From Mesostigma viride (taxonomy: Eukaryota; Streptophyta; Mesostigmatophyceae; Mesostigmatales; Mesostigmataceae), in contig RPFO01000065.1 in the NCBI GenBank assembly GCA_009746045.1, forward strand, positions 5,283,368 through 5,347,367: 64,000 nucleotides of DNA, given 5' to 3'. Positions 35,251 through 44,952 of the stretch are shown here, one piece after another; position 1 is the first letter of the stretch, and each line of letters begins with the position of its first letter. The notes under the pieces were generated by a model, which did no database searches, was not told the DNA's origin, and worked only from the letters and a program-made list of their open reading frames with translations. A program made the position numbers and the translations under genes.

Positions 35251-37959
35251 ATGTCCACCTATCTGAACCACCTCAACCTCCTGCGCACCTCCAAGCTGTA
35301 CACGACCGCGGTGGTGGGCGACGAGAACCCCGGCGCGACCGTCAGGGACGTCGAGTTTAGGTCACTCGACAGCATCGTCCTCAAGCCCAACGGCGGCCTC
35401 GGCGTGGACGCCCTAAAGCGGTTCAAGGTGATCGGCACCAGCCACGTGGACGGCGCCATGCAGGTGGACGACCTCCTCATGGATGGCCGCCTGCTCACCA
35501 CCTCCGCCGGCACGCTCGCCCTCAGCTCGGGCGGCGCTTCCACCAACGCCCTCCAGGTGGGCGGCGTCACCGTCACCGACGCCTCTGTCGCCCCGGTCAC
35601 CACCAACGCCAACCTGACCCTGTCCCCCAACGGCACCGGCTCCGTGGCCATGGACAACGTGCGTGTCAAGGGCAACGCGGTCACCACCTCCGCCGGCGCG
35701 CTGGCCCTGAGCTCGGGCGGCGCTTCCACCAACGCCCTCCAGGTGGGCGGCGTCACCGTCACCGACGCCTCCGTGTCCTCCTCCACAGCCAACGGCAACC
35801 TTGCGCTGGCCTCCAACGGCACCGGCTCCGTGCTCCTGGACAACGTGAAGGTGAAGACCTCGGGCATCAGCAACAACGTGGCCAACGCGGACCTGACGCT
35901 CTCGTCCAACGGCACCGGGTCGGTGGTGATGGACAGCGTGAAGGTGAAGACCGCCGGCATCACCACCAGCAGCGGCACGCTCTCGCTGACCTCCGCGGGG
36001 GCGGCGGCCAACCAGGTGAACGTGGGCGGCATCACCGTGACTAACAACAGCATCGGCACCGGCAGCTCTAGCGTGGCGGTCGCCAAGGACCTGACCCTGA
36101 CCAGCACGGCGGGCGGCAGCGGCAAGGTGACCACCTCGGCGGGCAATCTGGAGCTGACCAGCGCGAGCGGCACGGTGGCCGTCACCGGGGCTTTGACGGG
36201 CTCCAGCACGATCACCAGCACCGGCAACATGGTGGTGGGAGGGGACCTGAAGGTTGCGGGCGTGCTTGAGAGCACCAACGCCAGCGGGAACCTGGAGATC
36301 GTGGACAAGACGGTGAAGGTGGGCTACCAGCCCGGGTCTGCCGCGATCATGGACTTCCAGTTCACCAACTCGGCCAACTCGATCGCCGCATACAACATCA
36401 ACCTGAGCGTTTTCAACGGGGCCAGTGTGAGCGGAGGGGCGCTGAACATCTCGACCGCGTTGTCCTCCAGGGCTGCATTTTACTATCCTTCCGCGTACAC
36501 CAGCATTCCGGCGTCCGTCTTGAATTTTACCACTGAAAGCGTTTCTATCGAGTTCCCTATCACCATCACTAGCGCTCTGACTACCAGCGCTGGAGGTGAC
36601 ATGCAGTTCTTCGCCCTGGAACAGACTGTAGGGGGGCAATCGTGGGTCAGGTTTTTTACCCATTCTGGAGGCCTAATGCTCAATATTCAGAGGCTGACAA
36701 GTACAGCGAACTACTTTACCGACACTCACAGTTTTTTGAACGCGGCTGGCACCTACATCTTCAGGATCAGCCTTGACAGGCCCAGCGGGCTCATGACGCT
36801 TTCGTACAATAAGGACGGTGGGGCGTATACCACGATGACTTATAACAACGGCGCCAGCTCGACTTTCAACATTGCGGACGTCTTCTGGAGGGATTCGACT
36901 GCAACTGACACAATCATGTTTGGTAGCATTAATTTATCGTCCAACCAGAACTACACCATCGACTACTTCAAGCTGACCAAGGGTGTGGCCTCGACCAACG
37001 CGGCCTCCGAAAACTCCGGCCTGTTCGTGGACGGCAGCGCCTCCTTTGGCAACCGCGCCCTCACCTGGCACATGGGCGCCGCCGAGGCCTCGCAGGACAA
37101 GGGAGACCACACCGGCTCGTACTGGCACTTTGAGGGCGGCCAGCTGCTGCTCTCCCGCACCATCCTGGCGGCCGACCGCGAGGCGCCCACCACGAACATC
37201 AATCTGGCCTCCCTGGCCAGCGGGAGCGACACTCTGCGCTGGGAGTTCTCCTCGTCCAAGACCAGCACGGTCGGCAGCGCCACCTTCAGCGGCACGGGCA
37301 CAGTCGCGGACGGCGTGCTCAAGGAGTCCGGCTCCCAGTTCGACACCGTGTCGCCCAACGTCACGGGTACGTTCTCGCTGATCATGAAAGTGATGCCCCA
37401 GTTCGACCTGTCCACGCTGACCCTCCTGACCGACCTGATCGCGTACGGCTGGCTGCAGGTGCAGGTCTCCAGCGGCGGCTTCCTCACCTTCTCCGACGGC
37501 CTGAACGCGGCCATCGTCATGAGCACGCCCGTGCATGCCGAGCCCTTCACCCTCTGCATCACCATGAGCGGCACCGAGGTCAAGTTCTACCTGGACGGCG
37601 CCCTGGTGGCTTCTTCGGCCAACGGCGCTCTGGGCGCAAACCCGCAGCTGGTGCTGAACGGCGGGTACGTCGGTAGCGTGTGGTACGACGACGTGCGGTT
37701 CGTGTCAGGCCAGGCACTCACGGCGGCCAACGCGATGCTGTACGGGTGGCGGGAGATGTACGCGGCCAACCAGACGGTCACCTACGGGTTCCGCATCTCC
37801 AACAACGAGGGCCTGCAGCTGGTCAAGGTGCGCGGCTCCGGCGGCAACAGCTGGGTGGGCGTGAACCCCGCGCCCAACACCGTCACCTCCGGCAACAGCA
37901 TGGGCGCCATCGGATCTGCCACCGCGTCCGTCATCAGCGAGAGCCAGGTGTCCTTTTAA
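35251..37959 (+). CDS. Repetitive fibre-like protein B, paralogue of the 27.8-kb protein (902 aa)
   Basis: ATG 35251, with TATAC 12 bp upstream (35234-35238). An intact frame. N-terminus V-R-D-V-E-F...D-S-I-V-L-K-P-N-G-G-L-G matches fibre protein A. Two 62-aa repeats (186 bp; CACCACCTCC at 35496 and 35682) and further degenerate ones (N-G-T-G-S-V-x-M/L-D-N/S-V) build a probable beta-solenoid to about residue 340. Then come a LamG-like region absent from protein A (about 370-570), G-L-F-V-D-G-S-A-S-F-G-N-R, S-Q-D-K-G-D-H-T-G-S-Y-W-H, a second LamG-like region and the same C-terminal G-W-R-E-M-Y-A...G-F-R-I block. Likely virion fibre for host attachment. Confidence 0.8.
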   Translation: MSTYLNHLNLLRTSKLYTTAVVGDENPGATVRDVEFRSLDSIVLKPNGGLGVDALKRFKVIGTSHVDGAMQVDDLLMDGRLLTTSAGTLALSSGGASTNALQVGGVTVTDASVAPVTTNANLTLSPNGTGSVAMDNVRVKGNAVTTSAGALALSSGGASTNALQVGGVTVTDASVSSSTANGNLALASNGTGSVLLDNVKVKTSGISNNVANADLTLSSNGTGSVVMDSVKVKTAGITTSSGTLSLTSAGAAANQVNVGGITVTNNSIGTGSSSVAVAKDLTLTSTAGGSGKVTTSAGNLELTSASGTVAVTGALTGSSTITSTGNMVVGGDLKVAGVLESTNASGNLEIVDKTVKVGYQPGSAAIMDFQFTNSANSIAAYNINLSVFNGASVSGGALNISTALSSRAAFYYPSAYTSIPASVLNFTTESVSIEFPITITSALTTSAGGDMQFFALEQTVGGQSWVRFFTHSGGLMLNIQRLTSTANYFTDTHSFLNAAGTYIFRISLDRPSGLMTLSYNKDGGAYTTMTYNNGASSTFNIADVFWRDSTATDTIMFGSINLSSNQNYTIDYFKLTKGVASTNAASENSGLFVDGSASFGNRALTWHMGAAEASQDKGDHTGSYWHFEGGQLLLSRTILAADREAPTTNINLASLASGSDTLRWEFSSSKTSTVGSATFSGTGTVADGVLKESGSQFDTVSPNVTGTFSLIMKVMPQFDLSTLTLLTDLIAYGWLQVQVSSGGFLTFSDGLNAAIVMSTPVHAEPFTLCITMSGTEVKFYLDGALVASSANGALGANPQLVLNGGYVGSVWYDDVRFVSGQALTAANAMLYGWREMYAANQTVTYGFRISNNEGLQLVKVRGSGGNSWVGVNPAPNTVTSGNSMGAIGSATASVISESQVSF

Positions 37960-38055
37960 ACGGTGAGACCGGCTAACTAGTTTTTTGGGGGGGTGAAATA
38001 ATTGTATAGTGAAATAGTCGTAAGAATAGAGTTCTCGTTCTAGCCCTCTTGCCTT

Positions 38056-38976
38056 CTAACCCTTCATCTTAACCCTATTGCCTCGATTCCACGCCTGATT
38101 TTCCAGCATTAACCGCTTGTTGTTACTGGCGAACTCCGGGCCGCGGTATTCGCGAGCCTCCTCGTAGTGGCCCAACTTTTCCAGCCCCGGTGCCAGCATC
38201 TCCACTATGGAGAGGGCCGACTTCTCGGGGTCGCCCCCCTTAGACACCATCGACTTGTGCTGCTCGTGGAAGAATATCGACAGACCGCACATCCCGTCCG
38301 TGAAGGTGTCGCGAGTGGCCTGGCTCTTCTTCGTGAGCCCCTGGTCCTTGCGGTAGTCTGCCGTTTGATCGTAGCCCGTCGCCAGCTTGTTGGAAAGGTT
38401 GTTGACGGCGGCGTACACTCGAGCGGGCACCGGCGTGGCGCTGCTCTCCTTGATGGCGCGCATGTCCAGCTTGGTCTTCTCGCAGCTCTGAATGCGAGGG
38501 GCCTCCAACACTTGCTGGCGAGGGAGAGGCACGAACTCCTCGCCGGTCCTGTCGCGGTACCGGTCGTGCAGGTCCTGGATGAGCGCCGGGTCGGCATCGA
38601 GATACTTCTCCAACAATACTGCCATGTTGTGGCGGAAGGCGGCGGCCTTCTTACCGGGCAGCAGCTGTATGATCTTGATCATCCCCTGTCGGTCGGTGAC
38701 AGATGTGTCTCGCTGGCCCTGACCAGGAAAACGGAAGTTGACCCTGGATGTCTCAACTTCTGGAAATTCCTTAGCAAGCCTCATCAAGTACTTTGACGCA
38801 TTGGTGTTTGCATTGTCCATAAACGTGCCATCCGTGTTCATAAAGCATACAACTTTGATGACGTCGATTATCGATATCTTGCCGTCCGGCGTCACTCGTA
38901 TCTTGTTTGCAAAGGGGTCCTCCCCCGGCACGCCGCGCGAAGGCTGCAGGTACCTCACAAGTGCTTGGGAGGCCAT
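38056..38976 (-). CDS. Bro-N/KilA-N-like DNA-binding protein (306 aa)
   Basis: Residues about 33-125 carry the signature K-I-S-I-I-D-V-I-K...N-A-S-K-Y-L-M-R-L...F-P-G-Q-G-Q-R-D-T-S-V-T-D...I-I-Q-L-L-P-G-K-K-A-A-A-F-R, a Bro-N-like module common in large DNA viruses and found in endogenous viral regions of algae. The C-terminal half is charged and helical without a known domain. Bro/KilA-N proteins bind DNA and are thought to affect viral or host transcription; a specific target cannot be given. Confidence 0.65.
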   Translation of the reverse strand: MASQALVRYLQPSRGVPGEDPFANKIRVTPDGKISIIDVIKVVCFMNTDGTFMDNANTNASKYLMRLAKEFPEVETSRVNFRFPGQGQRDTSVTDRQGMIKIIQLLPGKKAAAFRHNMAVLLEKYLDADPALIQDLHDRYRDRTGEEFVPLPRQQVLEAPRIQSCEKTKLDMRAIKESSATPVPARVYAAVNNLSNKLATGYDQTADYRKDQGLTKKSQATRDTFTDGMCGLSIFFHEQHKSMVSKGGDPEKSALSIVEMLAPGLEKLGHYEEAREYRGPEFASNNKRLMLENQAWNRGNRVKMKG

Positions 38977-39001
38977 GGCCGTTTACTTGTGGCAAGAAAT
39001 G

Positions 39002-40180
39002 TTATCCCCTGAGATAAGCGCGCCGCCCCCCTACCCCCCTCCTCCCTGGCTGGCTTATTGCGCGCTGCTCCCTGGGCCTGAAGTGATCCATAATATCGGT
39101 CCCCTCTTCATGGTCACGCGTCTTCATGCGTCTGGGCCTGGGGCGCGGCTTCCGCCGAACGGTACGATGCTGCCTCCCGGGATGCGGCGGGCCATCATGA
39201 AGTGACAAACTGGCGAGAGGGATATGCATCTCCAAACCCACACCAGCCAGACCAGTCACCGGCACCGCTCTCATCCGTACAAAGCTGCGATAATCTGTAC
39301 CGGGGATAGGATTTCCCATCTTTCCACACGCGTATACCACAGCAACATCGATGAACGGAACAACCGCCTTCCCCGCCGGAAGCTTCTTCAGCGAGTCGAC
39401 GATTTCGTCCGTCAACCCTCGTATCGCTCCCCGTCGATCGGGTCTGGAGAAAATCTCCGCGTGGTGGTCGGGGAAGTATTTGAAGGCTACAAATGGGTGC
39501 GCGGACGGCCAGAGCTCGACTTTCCCATCCCACTGTTTATCTGTCCTTATCCATTTGAACAACACACCCGTCTTCGCAGATACCACGGTTTTCAGGAGAT
39601 GACGGATCCTACCGCGAACCTTTGTTTCGATTTCCGCAATCTCTTTCGACGATCCTACCTTCACGCGCGAGATCTCCCGCCGATTAAAAGACGTGAAATC
39701 CGTAAGCTGCGGGGGCACATCGGCTGCTAGGACCTCGGGTTCCAAATAAATGGATCCAGCCGAATACCCCGACTCATAACCCCCCTCCGCCTCATAACCA
39801 AATCTGTCTACGTGGTTTATAAGTTGCCCGGCCATGACTTTGGGGTCTATATACTTATCGTTCTTGCTCACGTTCGCAATTTGTTCCGCTATAAACAATT
39901 GCACTTGGTTCAGCTGCGTGTGAAGACCGACCTCCATCAAGTACTGGCGATCACTCCTGACAACGACCGCCGAGTCGGGAATGAGATATATGGCCCACCC
40001 ACTTGGCGCGTAGTAGTTTAAGGGTTTGGCAGATTGTATTAACTTGTGAAAGGCAATACCCAAAAACTTGTCACCGTGTGCCCCTTTCTTACCATCTGGC
40101 AAAAGAACATGAAACAACAGCTTCCTTAGCTCCGGAGCTTTGCTCAGCCTTTCGTATATTATGTCAAAAGCGCTTGTCAT
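39002..40180 (-). CDS. Hypothetical protein with a very basic C-terminal tail (392 aa)
   Basis: ATG 40180, with CTATAACTATACC upstream on the coding strand. The main body (1-330) is of mixed alpha/beta composition with no catalytic signature seen. The tail (about 335-392) is rich in Arg/Pro/His (R-R-K-P-R-P-R-P-R-R). It is tandem with the Bro-N-like gene, 25 bp apart, so possibly co-transcribed. Family not recognised. Confidence 0.6.
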   Translation of the reverse strand: MTSAFDIIYERLSKAPELRKLLFHVLLPDGKKGAHGDKFLGIAFHKLIQSAKPLNYYAPSGWAIYLIPDSAVVVRSDRQYLMEVGLHTQLNQVQLFIAEQIANVSKNDKYIDPKVMAGQLINHVDRFGYEAEGGYESGYSAGSIYLEPEVLAADVPPQLTDFTSFNRREISRVKVGSSKEIAEIETKVRGRIRHLLKTVVSAKTGVLFKWIRTDKQWDGKVELWPSAHPFVAFKYFPDHHAEIFSRPDRRGAIRGLTDEIVDSLKKLPAGKAVVPFIDVAVVYACGKMGNPIPGTDYRSFVRMRAVPVTGLAGVGLEMHIPLASLSLHDGPPHPGRQHRTVRRKPRPRPRRMKTRDHEEGTDIMDHFRPREQRAISQPGRRGVGGRRAYLRG

Positions 40181-40293
40181 TTAAAGAATGGTATAGTTAT
40201 AGCAATGCAAAAAATAATCAGATTACTCGTTTACAATCCAAAAATGACAAGCGTAAAGGTCAAATTCATTTATGCGTCCATTGAGGAGGAAGG

Positions 40294-41031
40294 ATGGAAG
40301 TCACAACAGTGCCCCTGCCCTTGCTTCCGGGTGGGGTGAGGATGAAGTTGATGATGCAGATGGAAGAGAGGCCCAAACAGAAGTTGGCAATCATGCACCT
40401 GTACGTGCCAGTGCCGCCGGGTTACGAGTCGGGCCTCGTCCTTGGCACCGGGGGGCGCGAAAATCTCGTGACAGTGCTCCTGCGCGCGCACGGCAGATCA
40501 AACAAGATACACTGCTCGGGATTCTACGTGCTGGCCAAACAATGGCCGCAATTGAGCTCGGGTGAAGAGCGCGAGGCTTTCAGGGGGGTGGGCCGCACGA
40601 TCCTTTGCTACGGTATATCTGTGCTCGCGCCCATGCTGAAGGACCTCGGCAGCGCCACGTTCTCCTTGGCAGCGGGGGGGGCTCAGTGTCTGCAGTACAA
40701 AGCCTGGAGAAAGCCCAAACTGTACTATGTATTGCACAAGTATAAGGCCACCTTTCATAAAGTGAAACACCTTTTTCACGGGAACGACAATTTGGACCAG
40801 TTGAGAGAGCTGGCATGTCTGGTGGAGGACAACGAAAAGCTTGTCAGGTATTACAACAGCTACGGATTGCGGGCGACGGACGCATGGACAGAGGAAGACA
40901 ATGAAGGGTTGCACATTGAGATGACTGCCAAACTAGCCGACGTGATGGAGGCGTGCCAGAATGATCGCGTGGGGCGCCTGGACAGCTCCCAACGAGAGGT
41001 GATAGACAGGGCCATCGCGCCGGCCATCTAA
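40294..41031 (+). CDS. Hypothetical protein (245 aa)
   Basis: Clean frame from ATG 40294 with a purine-rich leader (GAGGAGGAAGG). A hydrophobic stretch occurs at about 100-125 (I-L-C-Y-G-I-S-V-L-A-P-M-L), followed by a basic Tyr-rich segment (K-L-Y-Y-V-L-H-K-Y-K-A-T-F-H-K-V-K-H). No recognised domain. Downstream is the zinc-head gene at 41081. Confidence 0.6.
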   Translation: MEVTTVPLPLLPGGVRMKLMMQMEERPKQKLAIMHLYVPVPPGYESGLVLGTGGRENLVTVLLRAHGRSNKIHCSGFYVLAKQWPQLSSGEEREAFRGVGRTILCYGISVLAPMLKDLGSATFSLAAGGAQCLQYKAWRKPKLYYVLHKYKATFHKVKHLFHGNDNLDQLRELACLVEDNEKLVRYYNSYGLRATDAWTEEDNEGLHIEMTAKLADVMEACQNDRVGRLDSSQREVIDRAIAPAI

Positions 41032-41080
41032 TACCCCTAGCGCGCGTGTATAATTTTGTCCCCTGTTTCTAAACGCAACC

Positions 41081-41392
41081 ATGGCTAGGTGCATTCAGAT
41101 TACAAACCGCGGCACGCGGTGCACGAGGGCAGCGATCGAGCGGTGCGCGCTGAGGTGCCGCCTGCACACCAGGGGGCCCAAGAGGCACCCGATGCGCGCC
41201 ACACCGATGGATGTTGACGTGCCAGACCGGTGGGGCACTGGTGGTCTCCGCGCGGCGATCGAGGAGGCGGCCCGCAAGGAGCGCGAGCGGCTGCGGAGAC
41301 AGATGGAGGAGCGCAGGCGCGCTTTCTACGCCGAGACGGCTACCAAGAGGGCGGCGGCGCGTCAGAAGGCGCTGATGAGAGAGTATCGCTAG
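41081..41392 (+). CDS. Zinc-head protein with Arg/Ala-rich helical tail (103 aa)
   Basis: ATG 41081, with GTGTATAATTTTG about 35 bp upstream. The head is R-C-x3-T-x2-G-x2-C-x11-C-x2-H (residues 4-29). The tail is a long Arg/Glu/Ala helix (E-E-A-A-R-K-E-R-E-R-L-R-R-Q-M-E-E-R-R-R) likely to form a coiled coil. It is the fourth protein here with this head. Confidence 0.6.
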   Translation: MARCIQITNRGTRCTRAAIERCALRCRLHTRGPKRHPMRATPMDVDVPDRWGTGGLRAAIEEAARKERERLRRQMEERRRAFYAETATKRAAARQKALMREYR

Positions 41393-41408
41393 ATCAAGTG
41401 GCAATAAT

Positions 41409-41508
41409 ACTTATCAGCTTGAACAATGCATCGTCACAATACAGTTACTTATTAGCTTAAATAAACTATCCATCGTCACAATACAATTACTTATCAGCTT
41501 AAACAATC
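41409..41508. repeat. AT-rich 38-42-bp repeats between convergent genes
   Basis: ACTTAT(C/T)AGCTT begins at 41409, 41447 and 41489, with CATCGTCACAATACA-TT between copies. The repeats fill the gap between convergent gene ends and may act in transcript termination. Confidence 0.8.
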
Positions 41509-41511
41509 GGG

Positions 41512-42708
41512 TCAGCACAAAACGTCGGAGCACAGAACGATCGGCCAGCGCTCCTTCCACTCGGCCAGGTCCGCGTTCCGGACGTCGAGACCGCGGCCGT
41601 GCACGCTCAACACCGCGTCCCCCGCCTGGCCCTCCCTCGGCGTGTGCCCGACCACGCGCACCGTCGCCTGGGGGCGCCCATCGGTGACGCGGACGCGGAC
41701 GTTTTGCTGGTCAGGGGCGGCTGGGGAGTCGTTCACCAGCAGGTCCACCGCCCCCCTCGCGGCCGTCACGTCCCCTTCGCCGACCAGGAGGGGCCGCGTG
41801 TCCTCCGTGAAGCAGGTGCGGTCCCGCCACCCAGCGTTGTACCACCGGTGCACCACCGGGTTGATGAGGTGGACGCCCCCCACGGCCTGGTTGAAGTAGA
41901 ATGCAAACACGCTGTCGTACGCCCCCATTACGCGGGTGCCTCTCGACGTCGCCATGAAAACGGCCGTGCCGCCTGCGACTTCTCGGACCGTAGAAAGGGC
42001 AAAGCGAAAGGTGCGCCCCAGAGCGATGGTCTCGGCCCCGAGGAAGTCTATGCTGCCCCCGCACCTGGCCAGCGCCTGGGTCAGCGGTTGGCGGATCTCG
42101 GCGGGGGGCACCGCGTAGGCGAAGCTCGAGTTGGAGCGCAACACGAGGAGGAGTCGGCACGAGGGGAGCGAGACGCCCTCCGCCGCGCAGACCACCAGGC
42201 CGGCCAGGACGGCGTAGTCGAAGGAGAGGCCCCACCTATCCCTGCGCTTGGCCGCGTCGAGGAGGAAGATGACGACCCCCGGCACCTTCCGCACGAAGGC
42301 GGCGAGCCTCCTCCACTCGACCAGGTGGGGCATCAGGCCGCATTCCTCCTCCCGCACAAAGTCGCTGGGGGGCTCCAGCCGCGAGTCGGCATTGTACACT
42401 GTCACCCTGACGACGGGCACGCCGGCGAAGGAGAGGTCCCCAGGGGTCAGCACCCGGTCCCTCCACACGCGGTGGACAAACTGCCGGTCGGCCTCTTCGG
42501 TGGCCCGCGCGTGGTGCTCCCTGTATGTGGGCCACAGGGCCTCCCAGGCCGCCTTGGAGGTGAGCATCATCAACATGCAGGCCTTCCGGTCCAGCCTGCA
42601 CATGTTCTTGACGAAGACCTCGAGCAGATCATCGTCCAGGTCGTCCACCCACGGGATGAACGGGTCGACGGTCCTGCGCCCGGTGCTGGTGCGCAGGAAC
42701 GCGGGCAT
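41512..42708 (-). CDS. F-box-like hypothetical protein (398 aa), intact paralogue of the disrupted gene
   Basis: ATG 42708. Residues about 22-62 (L-D-D-D-L-L-E-V-F-V-K-N-M...L-T-S-K-A-A-W-E-A-L-W-P-T-Y-R) form an F-box-like start. The rest shows V-R-V-T-V-Y-N, G-L-M-P-H-L-V-E-W and F-L-G-A-E-T-I-A-L-G, all with counterparts in the disrupted gene (V-C-V-Y-D, G-L-R-P-H-L-V-S-W, F-M-G-A-G-S-V-A-L-G), and W-P-I-V-L near the C-terminus is common to both. Function unknown; ubiquitin-ligase adaptor is a possibility. Confidence 0.65.
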   Translation of the reverse strand: MPAFLRTSTGRRTVDPFIPWVDDLDDDLLEVFVKNMCRLDRKACMLMMLTSKAAWEALWPTYREHHARATEEADRQFVHRVWRDRVLTPGDLSFAGVPVVRVTVYNADSRLEPPSDFVREEECGLMPHLVEWRRLAAFVRKVPGVVIFLLDAAKRRDRWGLSFDYAVLAGLVVCAAEGVSLPSCRLLLVLRSNSSFAYAVPPAEIRQPLTQALARCGGSIDFLGAETIALGRTFRFALSTVREVAGGTAVFMATSRGTRVMGAYDSVFAFYFNQAVGGVHLINPVVHRWYNAGWRDRTCFTEDTRPLLVGEGDVTAARGAVDLLVNDSPAAPDQQNVRVRVTDGRPQATVRVVGHTPREGQAGDAVLSVHGRGLDVRNADLAEWKERWPIVLCSDVLC

Positions 42709-44177
42709 GGCGTGATAAAACGGCTTCTAGGTCGCGCGCCCTGGTGAAAGAAGACAGGTGTCGTACGCCTCGAGAAAACGAAACCCGAAGCCGCGCGCCC
42801 CGGTAAAACAATAAAGGCCGACGTCCCACGCCCTGATAAAACAAAGGATCGACCGTCGCCTGCTGCGAGGAGAGAAAAAGAGTTCGCCTGGGACCTCGAG
42901 CGATCGGGACCCACCCACTAGGGCGCGACTAATTGGACTAGCTCATCCGGAGCCGGTGCAATTCGATGAGCGCCCGTGATCCGCGAACTATTTTCACAGT
43001 ATCGCCAGGCCGCAATTAGATATGCTTTCACGGCTGCAGGCGCGCTTTCCATAGCCACCCGGTGCGCTTCATTGTCGTGATTGTTCGCGGGTTCGGATAG
43101 TTTCTCGAAATTTTGCTCGGTGTTGAACGAAGATTTAGGTTATTCGACAGATTCATTTCAGCGCGGGCTAGCGATGCCATAAAAATGGTTCGTGGATTCG
43201 TGGACCTGCATTTTTGTCAACCTTGGCAAAAACGTTCTTGGCAAAAAACGTTTCTTGGAAAAAACGTGCATTACCTTTTTGCTGTAGTACAATCACATGA
43301 AAAGAATAATAGGCTGAATGGTCCAGGTGACGGCGCCAGAAGTGAAATAGTCCCGGTACACGGCGCGGACTGCGGCAGTTCGCGGATACGGAGCCCAGTG
43401 TATGTTAAGTAAAGCAATATCGGATATTTTGCATCAGAATATGAGCACATTACTGCCAACAGCACACAGATCCAGAGTTCTCGGGTTCGATTCCTCGCGG
43501 TCCCGACTTTTTTGCCCCGGGTCCCATCTGGTGCCGGATGTCAGAATTACTCGTGGATTTGCAGGCCAAAAAATTTTATGCCGGCACTGGGGTTCGAACC
43601 TGGACCTTAAGGCCTAACACCTCGAATATTAGGAGGGCAGCGTTGTCGCGACCCAACCGGAAGCGGCTACCCTCTATCCAACATCCAAATAAGGTGAACA
43701 GAGGGTCGGAAATTCTCATATATATCCTCTAGCGCACTGTAAACCTGCATGCGTCCCGGCATGCGCGGGAAATCGCCCCCATGTACTGGAAGGTTATACA
43801 TGAGCCTAGTACCCTCGAGGCGTGCGCGGTCAACGTGGCGCCCCCAAAACATCCCATGGTGCCGGGCCACCGGTCGCAAGGTCATAAATCCTTCGAGGTG
43901 ACAACGTAGCCTCGAAGCAATGCTCGAATATTACCTGGATGCGCTGTGTGAGTGTTTTTCAGTTGGGAATGCTTTATAGCTTCGTTTAGCTCTCTGCCAG
44001 GAATACTTGTTGCTCTCGGAAACAGGCGGCCCCGGAATTTCTTACTGGCGATAAGCGTAATCGTAATTACCCGCCGGATAGCGGTTTGGTTCTAGCAAAT
44101 TGGATATTGTTTCTCAGGGCTGCTGGAGCCTTTTGGTTCTCAGATCAGCTTTCACTGATTCGATTTGTCTCGCGGAC
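42709..44177. other. 1.5-kb intergenic stretch, no supported gene
   Basis: Only degenerate repeats are visible: three CGCGCGCCC(T/C)GGTRAAA-like units at about 42725-42840 and three AAAACGTTCTTGG-like units at about 43229-43268. TTCGA-containing T-arm-like sequences occur at about 43488 and 43590 without matching acceptor stems. It is less GC-rich than the viral genes on either side. Confidence 0.5.
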
Positions 44178-44952
44178 ATGGCGCAGTTGGCTGAATCTAG
44201 CCGGGTGCGCGCGACCCCTTCATATAGCGCCGGTGGTGGCGGATTGCCCTGGGACACGCTGCGTCTAGTGTGCAAGAAAGCACCTTACGAGGCTGCCACG
44301 CGCTTGCTGGCATGCTCGCACGAGTCGTGGGCGAACTTGTGGGAGGTATACCGCGACGAGCATGCAAGAATGAAAGCAGGCGCGGACACACTTGTACACT
44401 CATATTTTCGAGGTGTCCGGCAGCCGTTCTTGTTTTCGGGCGCCACAGCCATTCGGGTCTGTGTGTACGACCCAAACACCCATCGCCCAGATAGGGCAGT
44501 GGTTGATGAAAAATATGGCCTCAGGCCACACCTTGTTTCATGGAATGCCTTGGATGTATTCCTTTTGAAATGCCCAGGGCTTGATTGTATTATGCTGGAG
44601 GGGGCTACTTACTGGAACACCAGGACAGGGGACTGCACGTTTGTCATGTACCCCGTCCTGTGTGCGCTGGCACGCCTGCATGCCTTGCGCTTCCAGTATG
44701 CTTGTAAACTCCTCATGGTGTACGTGTCACCGGAGTTCTTGCATCCCTTATTCTCAGTTCCATTTGTTCCCATTCCCCGTTCGACCCTGGCAGCCCTGCG
44801 TCGTGAGGGCGTGCCTGACCATCCTGTAACCATAGGGTTCATGGGAGCGGGATCAGTGGCTCTGGGGCCTCCATTCGCAGCCGTCGTACGGGAATGCAAC
44901 GCGCCCTTTGGTCGTATTCCGCAGCCAGTTGGTATGAGGGTGCGTATTAATC

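Noticed and set aside
35259-37781. Long antisense open frames inside the fibre genes (for example 35259-36308, 35413-36663)
   Set aside because: Shadows of GC-rich repetitive coding sequence; the plus-strand frame has the homologous ends and repeat structure.
43470-43680. tRNA-like T-arm sequences (GGTTCGATTCC near 43484; GGTTCGAACC near 43590)
   Set aside because: No matching acceptor, D- or anticodon-stem could be paired on either strand; at most tRNA-derived fragments.
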